Source: DAITQM01 sp039794245 (GTDB lineage: Bacteria > Pseudomonadota > Gammaproteobacteria > Xanthomonadales > Wenzhouxiangellaceae). Taken from it: a stretch of DNA of 64,000 nt. A program made the translations under genes and the position numbers. The stretch is from positions 62,001-126,000 of the forward strand of contig JBDIVS010000005.1 in assembly GCA_039794245.1 (NCBI GenBank). Reading direction: 5' to 3'. This document shows, piece after piece, positions 42,510-51,262 of the stretch; the first letter of the stretch is position 1, and every line of letters begins with the position of its first letter. The notes below the pieces were generated by a model. That model did not search any database, was not told where the DNA came from, and saw only the letters and a program-made list of their open reading frames with translations.

Positions 42510-45500
42510 TCATTTCGCCTGCCGGAGGGCGGCCATCTCGACAATGAAATTGCGCAACAACGCCCGCCGCGGGTTTTCAGCGCCGGGGGCGCCAAAGGTC
42601 TGGTCCAGCCACAGCGCCTGGGCCGGATCCCCGCCGGCCAAGGTCGCGGCGCTCAGAGCCAGCGCCGCGTATTCGCGATACAAGGCATCCGGCTCGCCCC
42701 GTGCTTCGGCGGCGGCGATCACCTCGAAAGCCGCCGCCGCGACATCCGTTGTCCGCCGGGCGGCGACCGCCGAGACCAGATCGAGCATCGCCGCCAGCGG
42801 TTCGGGCACGGCCTCGCATTCGACCCAAACCGGGTTGCTGAACGCCCCCTCCAGCGCCGCCGGTGAAAGCCACGGCACAGTGCCCATCGCCAGGGCGGCG
42901 AGCGTGTCGGCGAGTTGCCCGGCCTCGCCGGCACCGGCGGTGCAGAACCGGCCGAATAATCTGAGCGCCAGAATCTGCCCGAGCACGGCAGTGTTGAGCG
43001 ACGCTTCCGGCTCGTCGGCCACCCGGCCGGCGGCCGACCGGATCGTATCGCCGCGCAATGCCGTAACCACCGCCTGGGCCCGCCACGCCGCCTGCCGGGC
43101 GGCGGGCAAGGACTCCCAGGCGGCCGCTGGGCGCGGCGCTGAAGATTCAGGCTGCGTGACGCCCAGCCATTCGAGCACCGGCAGTTCGGCAAAACGAAGA
43201 TCGCGCAAGGTAGTGGCGTTGGCGCCGCGAAAACGGGCGGCGGGCGCCTCGATCGTCAGCACTGGATGCTGGTCGGTATTGATCTTGCGCCCCGTGCGCC
43301 CGGCGTACCAGGCCAGAACTTCTCGATCGGCGAGCCGGCGGGCCAGCAGGTCGGCCGGTTCAGCAATCCCCAGACGGGCCAGTGCTGCGGCCAGTTGCGG
43401 CCGCCCGGCAAGTTGCATCCTCGGCTCGCCGAGCATCCGGCGGCCGGCGACGAGCAAAAGGTCGGCGTCACCGCCGTAGTACGCCTGGACATCGCCGAAA
43501 CTGTCGAACATCGCGCGCAGCACCGAACCGACCAGGGCCTCGTCGATCTCGTACAGTTGCAGCCACTGCACGAACAGGCCGCCGTCGGCCAGCCGCGCGG
43601 CGGCGAGGCGGTAGAACTCGCGGGAAAACAGATTGCCGATACCGCTGATCCATGGATTGGAGGGCTCGGAGACGATCAGATCGGGGCGGTCACGCGTCGC
43701 CGCCAGCCAGGCGCGGGCGTCGTCGATCGCGATGTTCGAGCGCGGATCGTCGAACGCCCGGGCGTTGCGCGGCCGGAAAAAACGGGCACCGGCGATCATC
43801 TCGGGCTCGATCTCGATCGTGGTGAGCCGTTCGAGGCCGGGGTCGGCGAGCAGCACATCGCTGGTCATCCCCGAGCCGAAACCGATCACCACCGCCTGGC
43901 GCGGAGCCTGGTGATAGAGCAGCGGCAGGGCGCCGAGCAGCGTCATCGTATATTCGTCCGCCGCCGGCGGCCGCCCGGCACCGAGGTTCATCGCAGCGTC
44001 GGTCTTGCCGTTGGTCGCGATCCTGACCTGCCCGGCGAGATTGCGGATGACGCTGATGCTTGCCGTCCGGCCGTCGCGGTTGAACAGGACTTCCTCGCCC
44101 GCCGCCAGGCGCGGCTGGCCGCTGCGGAACACGCCGGAAGCCAATACCGCCCCCTGCCACGGGATCACCCCGCCGGCCAGAACCGCGGCCAATGCGGCGC
44201 CGGCCGGCAGCAGCAGGCGCCGGCGCACCGGCGCGATATGCGCCAGCAGGGCGATGCCGAGCGCCAGGTCCACCGCCGCGGCGAGCAGCAGCGAATACTT
44301 GAGTTGCAGAACCGGCAGCAAAAAGACCAGTGTCGCCGCCACCCCGAAGATTGCGCCGGCGGTATTGACGGCGTACACCCGGCCAACCTCAGCCGACCCA
44401 CCGCCGCGGCGGAGCAGCGCCTCGGTCAGCGCCGGCAGGGTCATGCCGGCAAAAAACGCCGCCGGCGCCAACAAGACGAACGCCACCAGTGCGGTGCCCA
44501 GGTTGTAGAGCGCATAGCCGCCGCCTGCTGCCGCCAGGTTGGCGATCATCCAGGCCACGGCATCGAAGGCGTAACGGTAGAGGGCCAGCGAGATCAGCGT
44601 CGCCGCCCCCATCGCCCACTGCGCCCGGGCGGCGATCACCAGCGGCTCGGGCGCCGCGTCGAGCCGGCGGCGGATCCAGGCACCGCCCAAAGCCAGGCCA
44701 AGAATGAATGCCGCGAGCATCAACTCGAAAGCGTGCAAGGTCGAACCAAAAGCCAGGGCCAGAAGGCGGACCCAGACGAGCTCGTAAACAAACGAACTGG
44801 CCCCGGTCAGAAACGCAACGGTCAACACCAACCGCACAGTTTTCGCGGCCGCGGCCGCCGCCGGCTGCTTCCCGGGCATGGCATCGGCCGGAAGCGCCGC
44901 CGACCGCCCACGGATCAGCCAGAACGTGGCGCCCATCACCACCAGATTGAGCCCGCCTGCGGTCCGGACGGCCCCGGCAAGACCGGCCAGCGGCAGCAAC
45001 AGGAATGTCGCGGCCAGCACCCCGGCCGCGCCGCCCAGAGAATTGGTGAAATAAAACCCGCCCAGCAGGCGGCCGCTGCCGGCCGCCCGGATCCGGATCA
45101 GGCCGCCGACCATCAGCGGAAACGTCATGCCGAGCAGCACTGCTTGCGGCAGCACCAGCAGCGCGCCGCTGAGCCACTGCCAGGCGCGGCCCACCGGCCC
45201 GCCGCCCAAAAACGGCAGCATCGCGCTTTCGGAAAAGCCGATGAGTCCGGCAAAAGCCCACGGAAAAAGCAGGCCGAGCACGCCGATCGCCCCTTCGATC
45301 AGCGCATACCATCGCAACCAGTCCGGCCAGCCGCCGCCGTGCCGGGCGACCCACCAGGCCCCGGCCGCCATGCCGCCCATGAACAGGGCGAGCACCAGCG
45401 CCTGGGCATACGCCGCATGGCCGAGATACAGTCCAAGATAATGCGACCACTCAGCCTGATAGATCAGGCCGGCGGCTCCCGAAAACCCAAAAACGGCCAG

Positions 45501-45548
45501 CAGACCGCCCAGCCGCCGGCCCGGCAGCCGCTCCGGATTCGTGCCCAT
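42510..45548 (-). CDS. membrane-anchored spermidine-synthase-like protein
   Basis: A 1012-residue fusion. The N-terminal half has about 14 membrane helices in two similar blocks (FSGAAGLIYQAEWSHYLGLYLG; SSFVYELVWVRLLALAFGS), followed near residue 500 by an aminopropyltransferase-like Rossmann domain with VVIGFGSGMTSDVLL, IEIEPEMI and the proline-rich DLIVSEPSNPW. The tail is helical. The ATG at 45548 is favoured by AAGGGG upstream; two earlier ATGs are in frame. Real polyamine synthesis is unproven for this architecture; the missing gatekeeping residues cannot be judged. It is upstream of and codirectional with pstS. Confidence 0.82.
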   Translation of the reverse strand: MGTNPERLPGRRLGGLLAVFGFSGAAGLIYQAEWSHYLGLYLGHAAYAQALVLALFMGGMAAGAWWVARHGGGWPDWLRWYALIEGAIGVLGLLFPWAFAGLIGFSESAMLPFLGGGPVGRAWQWLSGALLVLPQAVLLGMTFPLMVGGLIRIRAAGSGRLLGGFYFTNSLGGAAGVLAATFLLLPLAGLAGAVRTAGGLNLVVMGATFWLIRGRSAALPADAMPGKQPAAAAAAKTVRLVLTVAFLTGASSFVYELVWVRLLALAFGSTLHAFELMLAAFILGLALGGAWIRRRLDAAPEPLVIAARAQWAMGAATLISLALYRYAFDAVAWMIANLAAAGGGYALYNLGTALVAFVLLAPAAFFAGMTLPALTEALLRRGGGSAEVGRVYAVNTAGAIFGVAATLVFLLPVLQLKYSLLLAAAVDLALGIALLAHIAPVRRRLLLPAGAALAAVLAGGVIPWQGAVLASGVFRSGQPRLAAGEEVLFNRDGRTASISVIRNLAGQVRIATNGKTDAAMNLGAGRPPAADEYTMTLLGALPLLYHQAPRQAVVIGFGSGMTSDVLLADPGLERLTTIEIEPEMIAGARFFRPRNARAFDDPRSNIAIDDARAWLAATRDRPDLIVSEPSNPWISGIGNLFSREFYRLAAARLADGGLFVQWLQLYEIDEALVGSVLRAMFDSFGDVQAYYGGDADLLLVAGRRMLGEPRMQLAGRPQLAAALARLGIAEPADLLARRLADREVLAWYAGRTGRKINTDQHPVLTIEAPAARFRGANATTLRDLRFAELPVLEWLGVTQPESSAPRPAAAWESLPAARQAAWRAQAVVTALRGDTIRSAAGRVADEPEASLNTAVLGQILALRLFGRFCTAGAGEAGQLADTLAALAMGTVPWLSPAALEGAFSNPVWVECEAVPEPLAAMLDLVSAVAARRTTDVAAAAFEVIAAAEARGEPDALYREYAALALSAATLAGGDPAQALWLDQTFGAPGAENPRRALLRNFIVEMAALRQAK

Positions 45549-45913
45549 GAGATACCCCTTGTTTCCGTAGCGCTTCATTGTAGATCGGCCGGCCGGCTTG
45601 GCGCCGGGAGCGGCGATGCTCGTTGCCCGGCATTCCCGCACCCGCCGGAATCCTCATTTCCGCCATACCCGCACAAGCGCAGGCAATGCAGGAAGGGCGG
45701 TTTACTCGGACTGTCCTGTCCTCGCCCTGTCCCAACGGGCCGGCCCAGCGGCCGTTCAAATGCGTTCCAGATGCATTTTGGCGCCTTCAGGCGCAAGAAG
45801 ACCGGCCGAAATGACAAAGAAACAGCCGCAAGTACTTGAAATTTCTGTTACCCTTGCGCCATAATCAAACAAAAGTTCTATCATCAAGATGCGGGGAATA
45901 TGGAGATGACCCG
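45549..45913. other. 365-base upstream region of the pilin locus
   Basis: No gene is supported. It contains scattered short GC-rich inverted repeats (for example GCGCC TTCA GGCGC at 45781-45794) and the promoter candidate at 45836-45865. The spermidine-synthase-like gene reads away to the left, the pilins to the right. Confidence 0.55.
45836..45865 (+). promoter_or_regulatory. sigma-70-type promoter candidate for the pilin genes
   Basis: TTGAAA (45836-45841), 18 bases, CATAAT (45860-45865), about 48 bases before the first pilin ATG. I see no good sigma-54 -24/-12 element (TGGCAC-N5-TTGC), which would be usual for a major pilin. Confidence 0.5.
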
Positions 45914-46465
45914 ATGAACCCAGGCCACAACGGGGGCAACCCGGACCTCGAGACCATGCCACGGCAGCGCGTTTTCTTACGGGCAGCACAATGCCCTGCT
46001 CTGCCGGCGGCGGGTTTCACGCTGATCGAAATCCTGATCGCCATCGCCATTTTAGGCATCCTGCTCGGAATTGCAGTGCCCAGCTACCATGACTACGTCA
46101 TCAGGACCCGGGTCTCCGAAGGCGTGCAGATGGCAACCGCACCGCAGCTTCTGGCCGCCGACGATTTTCTGCGCAACGGCAATTTCGCCACGGTCGCAGC
46201 CTCTTATAACTTCCCGGACAACAGCGCCGATTATGTCGCCGATATCGCGATCGATCCGGCAAGCGGCGCCATCAGCGTCACCACCCGCAACACCGGCGCC
46301 GCAGTCGACCCGATCATCGTTTTCACTCCCGCCAACACACCGATGCCGGGCGGCCCGCCGGGATCGACAACGGGGCTTTTGACCTGGACCTGCGCCCTGG
46401 CTGCCGGCGAGGCGCGGCATGTGCCGCGATCCTGTGCCACGGCGTTGCCGCTGGTCACGCCTTAA
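45914..46465 (+). CDS. type IV pilin, PilA-like (first of tandem pair)
   Basis: 183-residue prepilin. A long leader of 34 residues ends in PAAG before FTLIEILIAIAILGILLGIAVPSYHDY, with the cleavage glycine and Glu at +5 intact. The ATG at 45914 has GGAG 8 bases upstream; a start at Met15 would give a 20-residue leader. The D-region cysteines are C160 and C174. Central sequence VAASYNFPDNSADYVADIAIDPASG is nearly repeated in the next gene, so the two are paralogues. Confidence 0.9.
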   Translation: MNPGHNGGNPDLETMPRQRVFLRAAQCPALPAAGFTLIEILIAIAILGILLGIAVPSYHDYVIRTRVSEGVQMATAPQLLAADDFLRNGNFATVAASYNFPDNSADYVADIAIDPASGAISVTTRNTGAAVDPIIVFTPANTPMPGGPPGSTTGLLTWTCALAAGEARHVPRSCATALPLVTP

Positions 46466-46714
46466 CCCTTTCGTTTTTCCAATTCATCTTTTTCACCGCT
46501 TCCGGGCGGTGCTGCGCTTCCCCGTTGTGCGACTCTTGTGGCAAGGATCGACGTTCAACGTCAACCGCACCTGAACCTACCCCTGCCCCGGTGGCGGTAA
46601 GCGCGTGATCCGACTCGACAACGATCGGGTTTCCTTTTTTGGCATGAATCTGGCATATCCAGACTTGCGAGGTTCAACCGGCTCCCGGCCGGCCAATAAC
46701 ATAGGAGATCGATC

Positions 46715-47626
46715 ATGTCAGCCAGCGTCCATCAACCGTATTCCCCTGCGCCCGTTGCCCGTAACCGGGGCTTTACCCTGGTCGAAATCATCGTCGCGGT
46801 GGCGATGGTTGCCATACTGCTCGGCATCGCGCTACCGGCCTACCAGGATTACGCCATCCGCTCGAAGGTCGCCGAGGGCATCCAACTGGCCAGCGAGGCC
46901 GAGTTACTGATCGCCGACAGCTACCTGCGCAACGGCGATTTCGCCGCGGTCGCAGCCTCATATAACTTCCCGGGCGACGGCGCAGAATATGTAGCCGATA
47001 TCACGATCGATCCCAATAACGGCACCATCACGCTGACCACGCGCAATACCGGCGCGCTTGTGAATCCGGTACTGAACATCACCCCGACCGTCACGTTCAC
47101 CGGCAACCTGGAGTGGAATTGCACGCTGGTCGCCGGCGAACCGCGGCATGTGCCGCTCTCATGCCGGGCGCTGGCGGCTGCCGGCGGCACAGGCGGCGGC
47201 GGATCTAGTGGTGGTTCCGGTGGTTCCGGCGGCGGATCTGGTGGTGGTTCCGGTGGTTCCGGCGGCGGTTCGGGTGGTGGTTCCGGCGGCGGTTCGGGTG
47301 GTGGTTCCGGCGGCGGTTCGGGTGGTGGTTCCGGCGGCGGCGATACCGGCGGCGGCAACGGCGGCGGCAACGGCGGCGGTAACGGCGGCGGTAACGGCGG
47401 CGGTAACGGCGGCGGTAACGGCGGCGGTAATGGTGGCGGTAATGGTGGCGGTAATGGTGGCGGTAATGGTGGCGGTAATGGTGGCGGTAACGGCAACTCC
47501 GGCGGCGGCAACGGCGGCAATTGCAACCAGACCGGCGTCGGCGCCAGCGGCGGCGCCGCCGGCAACGGCAATGCCGGCGGCAACTGCTTCGGCCATCAGA
47601 ACCATCCACCACGACCCCGGCCCTGA
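46715..47626 (+). CDS. type IV pilin with long Gly/Ser/Asn repeat tail
   Basis: 303 residues. The first 155 form an ordinary pilin: 19-residue leader, G19/F20 cleavage, FTLVEIIVAVAMVAILLGIALPAYQDY, Glu +5, and D-region C136-C150. Instead of stopping there, as its upstream paralogue nearly does, the chain runs on through about 52 residues of GGS/GGGS repeats, exactly twelve GGGN repeats, and an end segment with C270 and C291 (GNGGNC...GGNCFGH). The tail would sit on the fibre surface. A strong terminator follows at 47647. No homologue with such a tail is known to me. Confidence 0.9.
   Translation: MSASVHQPYSPAPVARNRGFTLVEIIVAVAMVAILLGIALPAYQDYAIRSKVAEGIQLASEAELLIADSYLRNGDFAAVAASYNFPGDGAEYVADITIDPNNGTITLTTRNTGALVNPVLNITPTVTFTGNLEWNCTLVAGEPRHVPLSCRALAAAGGTGGGGSSGGSGGSGGGSGGGSGGSGGGSGGGSGGGSGGGSGGGSGGGSGGGDTGGGNGGGNGGGNGGGNGGGNGGGNGGGNGGGNGGGNGGGNGGGNGGGNGNSGGGNGGNCNQTGVGASGGAAGNGNAGGNCFGHQNHPPRPRP
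47186..47491 (+). repeat. in-frame coding minisatellite (GGGS then GGGN units)
   Basis: A 306-base tract inside the second pilin. 47186-47341 encodes GGS/GGGS units of 9 or 12 bases; 47348-47491 is twelve 12-base GGGN units. Units 3-6 are GGCGGCGGTAAC, units 8-11 are GGTGGCGGTAAT, so blocks of identical copies point to recent slippage or unequal crossover. All units are multiples of three, so copy-number change keeps the frame. Confidence 0.92.
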
Positions 47627-47646
47627 TCACCCCGATCTCACAACAA

Positions 47647-47675
47647 CGAAAAAGGCCCTAAACGGGCCTTTTTCG
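47647..47675. terminator. bidirectional rho-independent terminator
   Basis: CGAAAAAGGCCC and GGGCCTTTTTCG form a perfect 12-bp stem around TAAAC, with A-run and T-run at the two feet. It lies 20 bases after the tailed pilin stop. Confidence 0.9.
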
Positions 47676-47906
47676 CTGCTCTACGCGCAATCGTGTGGCT
47701 GCCTTCGCAACCGCAACCTGCCCCTCTGTGCAAGGTTTCAACCCCAACACGTACCTGGTTGATGCCCCCCAGCGTATCCGCCAACACCCAGCCAGCAAAG
47801 TCGGAGAACCCACCGTCCGCGCGAGCCTTCTTCCAGTGTGTATGATGTGTATAAAGAGTTTGGCGCGTGCCATTCTGAAGCAAGCTAAAATCCGCTGAGT
47901 CGACCC

Positions 47907-47943
47907 AACTGTTGCATAAATTCCGGGAATTTATGCAACAGTT
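47907..47943. mobile_element. head-to-head element ends (palindromic junction)
   Basis: AACTGTTGCATAAATT (47907-47922) and its exact complement (47928-47943) face each other across CCGGG. The left arm is preceded by CCC as in the 285-bp elements. This is either two element ends fused or the end of the transposase-bearing element beside a solo end. Confidence 0.8.
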
Positions 47944-48318
47944 AAGTTGAGGTTGTACTGGATCAGCTCTGCCAACTTGACCTCCTGCTTGTCGGTGAGG
48001 TTCTCCGGGCGCTTGAGCAGCAACCAGCGGCTTTTGCTCAGGACCGGCTCATATCCCTTGGCCTTGAGCGTCCTGATCTCACCGGCGCGCACCTCATCGA
48101 GCGCCTTGCCGAAATGGGCCATGATGTGAAAACGGTCCAGCACGTGTACGGCCTGGCCCGCTTTCTTGGCGATCACTTTCAGCTACGGTTTCCACATGTC
48201 GCTGCACACATACTTCAATACGGCACTGCGTGCCGAACCAACGGAAAAATCCCAGCAATGTCTTGATCTTGCGCTCTTTCCCAACCCACAGCAACCGTTT
48301 ACAGCGCAACCGCCGTCG
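47931..48318 (-). pseudogene. ISL3-family transposase, C-terminal relic
   Basis: The minus strand encodes KRLLWVGKERKIKTLLGFFRW, then after a frameshift near 48238 VLKYVCSDMWKP, an in-frame TAG where Tyr is expected, and LKVIAKKAGQAVHVLDRFHI followed by FGKALDEVRAGEIR, the catalytic-core pattern of ISL3 transposases. The N-terminal zinc and DNA-binding part is missing. The adjoining terminal repeat is the same as that of the MITE-like copies, identifying the likely parent family. Confidence 0.85.
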
Positions 48319-48628
48319 AACGCTTGCGATCATATTACCCCCGGTCAGGTACGACACCCCCGGCCGTCAACCTCATGCGGCGGGCAGGCACCCTGCATGA
48401 AAGAGCCCACAAGACGACCGGGCATCCAGGCATCGAGCCGATCATTTACAGCGAAAATAGTAGAATATCCGTGCATAAGAATAAGCATGGACCCCACTCG
48501 GCGGCTTGTCCAATGTCAAAACACGTTCACAAAAAAAGCGGTCGGCCAGCGTGATCCGGCGTACTCGGCTTGAAAAACAGTACCCAGCGCTTGTAGTATA
48601 GGGTTTTCCTCATCAGGGCCGGGATTCG
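48319..48628. other. 310-base gene-free stretch
   Basis: Between the transposase relic and the phosphatase gene. Short frames are open but none has a convincing start or composition. Sequence looks like decayed insertion DNA on the left, with an A/T-rich segment near 48470-48530. Confidence 0.5.
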
Positions 48629-49879
48629 ATGAGCCTGACAACCCGCCTACCGCGCCGCCTTGCCGATCGCTGCATTGCTAAAGGCGCGCTATGTGTCGTG
48701 TGGTTTGCCGCCGTGCTGGGCGCCGGGCCGGCCGGTGCCGTGCCCCGCCAGATCGGCGAATACCACTGGGAGCGGATCGACCGCATCGTCGCGATCGGCG
48801 ATATCCACGGCGACGAGCGCAGTTACCGGACCGTGCTGCGCGCCGCCGGGGTGATCGACGATCGCGGTCGCTGGATCGGCGGCGAAACCCACCTGGTGCA
48901 GATCGGCGATATACCGGACCGCGGGCCGGATACCCGCGCCATCATCGCCCACATGGCAAAACTGGCCCGCCAGGCCGAGAAACATGGCGGTCGGGTGCAT
49001 AACCTGATGGGCAACCACGAGGCGATGAATGTCTACGGCGATCTGCATTACGTGACGGACGCCGAATTCGCCGCCTTCGCCGATCGCGGCTCGGCCCGCC
49101 TGCGCGACCGGTACTTTGCGGCGCTGCTGAAGGAGATGGAAAGGCGCAACCCCGAAGACGTCGCCGCGCTGCCCGCAGACTTTAGTCAAAATTGGTATGA
49201 TGCACATCCTTTGGGTTGGCTGGAACACCGCGCTGCGTGGAACCCCGGCTGGAACCCCGAAGGCGAACTTTACCGCTGGGTCATGCAGACCAAAGTCGCC
49301 GTCAAGCTCAACGAGATCATTTTCCTGCACGGCGGCATCAGCAGCCGATACTGCCGAAACACGCTCGAATCGCTGACCCTGATGGCCCGCGAGGCGCTCA
49401 GCCGTAACGACCTGACCGACCTCGGCATCCTCGTCGACAAGGACGGCCCGTTGTGGTACCGCGGACTGGCCGGCGTCGCGCCGGAAGCGACGCCGGAGAC
49501 GGTTTTGGCCATCCTCGAACAGCACGGCGCGCGGCATATCGTGATCGGGCACACCGTCACCGGCGGCGTGATCCTGCCGCGCTACGACAGCCAGGTGATT
49601 CAGATCGATGTCGGTCTGAGCGCTTATTACGGCGGCAACCTGGGGTATCTGGAGATCACCGGAGACGGCGTGTTCGCCGGCTACCGGGAGGGCAAAATAC
49701 GTCTGCCGGATGACGATGCCGGACTGCCCGCCTATTTCGCGCAGGTGATGGCGCTCGACCCTGAAAACGCCGAACTGAAAAAACGACTGGCCGATATGAT
49801 GGCGCCATCGCCGGCAGGCAAGGCACCGGCTGCGGCGGGCGATCGCGAGGACATGGTTATTTGCGGCATTGTCGAGTGA
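48629..49879 (+). CDS. Shewanella-like metallophosphoesterase, exported
   Basis: 416-residue PPP-superfamily phosphatase. The three metal-binding blocks are GDIHGD (57-62), GDIPDRGPD (93-101) and GNHEA (128-132), followed by FLHGGI and VIGHTVT. The N-terminal segment (CIAKGALCVVWFAAVLGAGPAGAVP) looks like a signal peptide. Long insertions between blocks and the GDIPDRG spelling fit the Shewanella-like protein phosphatase group, which act on phospho-Tyr or small phosphoesters. Its 3' end overlaps the convergent next gene by 23 bases. Confidence 0.85.
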   Translation: MSLTTRLPRRLADRCIAKGALCVVWFAAVLGAGPAGAVPRQIGEYHWERIDRIVAIGDIHGDERSYRTVLRAAGVIDDRGRWIGGETHLVQIGDIPDRGPDTRAIIAHMAKLARQAEKHGGRVHNLMGNHEAMNVYGDLHYVTDAEFAAFADRGSARLRDRYFAALLKEMERRNPEDVAALPADFSQNWYDAHPLGWLEHRAAWNPGWNPEGELYRWVMQTKVAVKLNEIIFLHGGISSRYCRNTLESLTLMAREALSRNDLTDLGILVDKDGPLWYRGLAGVAPEATPETVLAILEQHGARHIVIGHTVTGGVILPRYDSQVIQIDVGLSAYYGGNLGYLEITGDGVFAGYREGKIRLPDDDAGLPAYFAQVMALDPENAELKKRLADMMAPSPAGKAPAAAGDREDMVICGIVE

Positions 49880-50945
49880 TTTTTTTCTCGAATGCCACAG
49901 GATCGCGCACCACCTCATAAAATTTTTCCAGATAGCGCCGCGCTTTCGCCTGCCGCGATGGCGCAAGCCGCTCCTCGCTTTCGAGCACGCCGAACACCTG
50001 CCGTTCAAGGTCGAGGAATTCGCGGCGCGCCGTTTCCAGCGCCGGGTTATGGACACAGAAACCGCGATACAAACGTTGCGTCACCGCTTTGATGGGTAAT
50101 GCTTCGGCCGGCGCGGCGTAATGCGCGGCCACCAGGCCGGACATATCGAAATCGTAGGGCAGCGGATACAGCGGCGCGCCGAACGGGGCGGCGAGCAACT
50201 TGGTGTTGTGGCAGCAGCCGGTGTCATCCGGGCCGGCCAGTGCCGACCAATCGACATTGCCGATCAGATACTGGAACAGCGCGAAGCGGCTGCCGGCCAG
50301 CGGCTCGAAACTCTCCGGCAGGGTGTGGAGGCGATCACTTTTTCTGAGGCCGTTGCGCCTGGCGACCGCCCTGTCGTCCTCGATCAGGAAGGCGAAATGC
50401 GGCCCTTCGACCGTTCCTTTCTCGCTGTCGAGATAGGCAATGGATAACGGGCGGACCCGGAAGCTGAGCTCGGTGACCTGGTTGTACATGCGGTAAGCCA
50501 GCATCTCCAAAACGGGATAGGCCTGCCAGCGCGAGCGGTTGTCGCAATGGGTCACCATTTTGATGCTTTTCGCGCCATTGAATAAAGTGCCGGTGACTTC
50601 CTGTTTTTCGAAGCGCAGCATGATGGGCGGAAAGCGGCAGATCTTCTGCCGCGAGATGCCGCGCCGCGCGATGGTCAAACGGAGGGTGTGTTCCCGGCTG
50701 CTGCCATCGGTGTATTTCAGCACCGCCGGGTAAGGTTCCTGGTTCTCCTTGTCGCCGGTGAGCCGGCGCCACGGCGCGCGAAGTTCAATTTTCAGCGTGT
50801 CGTCTGAGCTAAAAAGAGGCAATGGCGCACGCCGCTTTTCCCCGCCGTCTTGGGCTGCCGCCGCGCCGAGCGACGCCAGGATGGCGAAGACGAGCACCGG
50901 CCCGCCGCCCGGCCTCGCTGCGCCGTGATAACGCGGTATGATCAA
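49857..50945 (-). CDS. exported protein of unknown function, CotH-kinase-like in style
   Basis: 362 residues with an N-terminal signal-like segment (VLVFAILASLGAAAAQ). The pattern FSSDDTLKIELRAPWRRL, RGISRQKICRFPPIMLRFEK, LIEDDRAVARRNG and PYDFDMSGLVAAHYA resembles secreted CotH-type and related hypothetical proteins that I have seen; DFDMSGL recalls the metal-binding DFD of kinases. I do not claim activity. Four or more cysteines occur, including CCHN. It is convergent with the phosphatase gene, hinting at no shared promoter. Confidence 0.6.
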   Translation of the reverse strand: MIIPRYHGAARPGGGPVLVFAILASLGAAAAQDGGEKRRAPLPLFSSDDTLKIELRAPWRRLTGDKENQEPYPAVLKYTDGSSREHTLRLTIARRGISRQKICRFPPIMLRFEKQEVTGTLFNGAKSIKMVTHCDNRSRWQAYPVLEMLAYRMYNQVTELSFRVRPLSIAYLDSEKGTVEGPHFAFLIEDDRAVARRNGLRKSDRLHTLPESFEPLAGSRFALFQYLIGNVDWSALAGPDDTGCCHNTKLLAAPFGAPLYPLPYDFDMSGLVAAHYAAPAEALPIKAVTQRLYRGFCVHNPALETARREFLDLERQVFGVLESEERLAPSRQAKARRYLEKFYEVVRDPVAFEKKITRQCRK

Positions 50946-51262
50946 TATAGAAAATATGTTACGGCTCCTCCGCAGAATTTACGGTTTGTTACCGGGTGCG
51001 CCAGAACAGAAACAAGGAACCACCGAAGACAAGAACTCGCGCGCCTAGAGCGCCGGGATACAATGAGGCGCAGCAAATAGAAGTAGGATAGATTTCACAA
51101 CGAAGGATCTGAAGAGCACGAAGGGGTGAATTCGACGATCTGCACACCCGACAAACTGATTCCTTTCCGTTCTTCATATCCCTTCGTGCCCTTCGTGGTG
51201 AAAATTCTTTTGGCGTCCGGAAAATCGTTAAATCGCCCACGGATTCTGCTGACCAGCTCACG
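50946..51262. other. 317-base region with an imperfect dyad repeat
   Basis: No gene is supported. The right half holds TTCACAACGAAGG near 51095 and CCCTTCGTGCCCTTCGTGG near 51182-51200, approximate complements in the style of widespread CACGAAGG-type interspersed repeats. The left part contains the A/T-rich promoter region of the 50945 gene (AATATAGAAAATATG at 50943-50958). Confidence 0.55.

Noticed and set aside
43266..45839. 857-codon plus-strand frame
   Set aside because: Antisense shadow of the spermidine-synthase-like gene, extremely rich in Arg, Gln, His and Pro; no recognisable domain or ribosome site.
47186..47491. Possible CRISPR array
   Set aside because: The repeats have no spacers, are 9 or 12 bases long, and code in frame for a glycine-rich pilin tail.
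47205..47630. Arg/Ala/Thr-rich frames on the minus strand of the repeat tract
   Set aside because: They are artefacts of translating a 12-base repeat in other frames.
47638..47883. 81-codon minus-strand frame after the terminator
   Set aside because: It starts far from any signal, ends inside the terminator, and no protein family is recognised; it looks like common intergenic repeat-type sequence.
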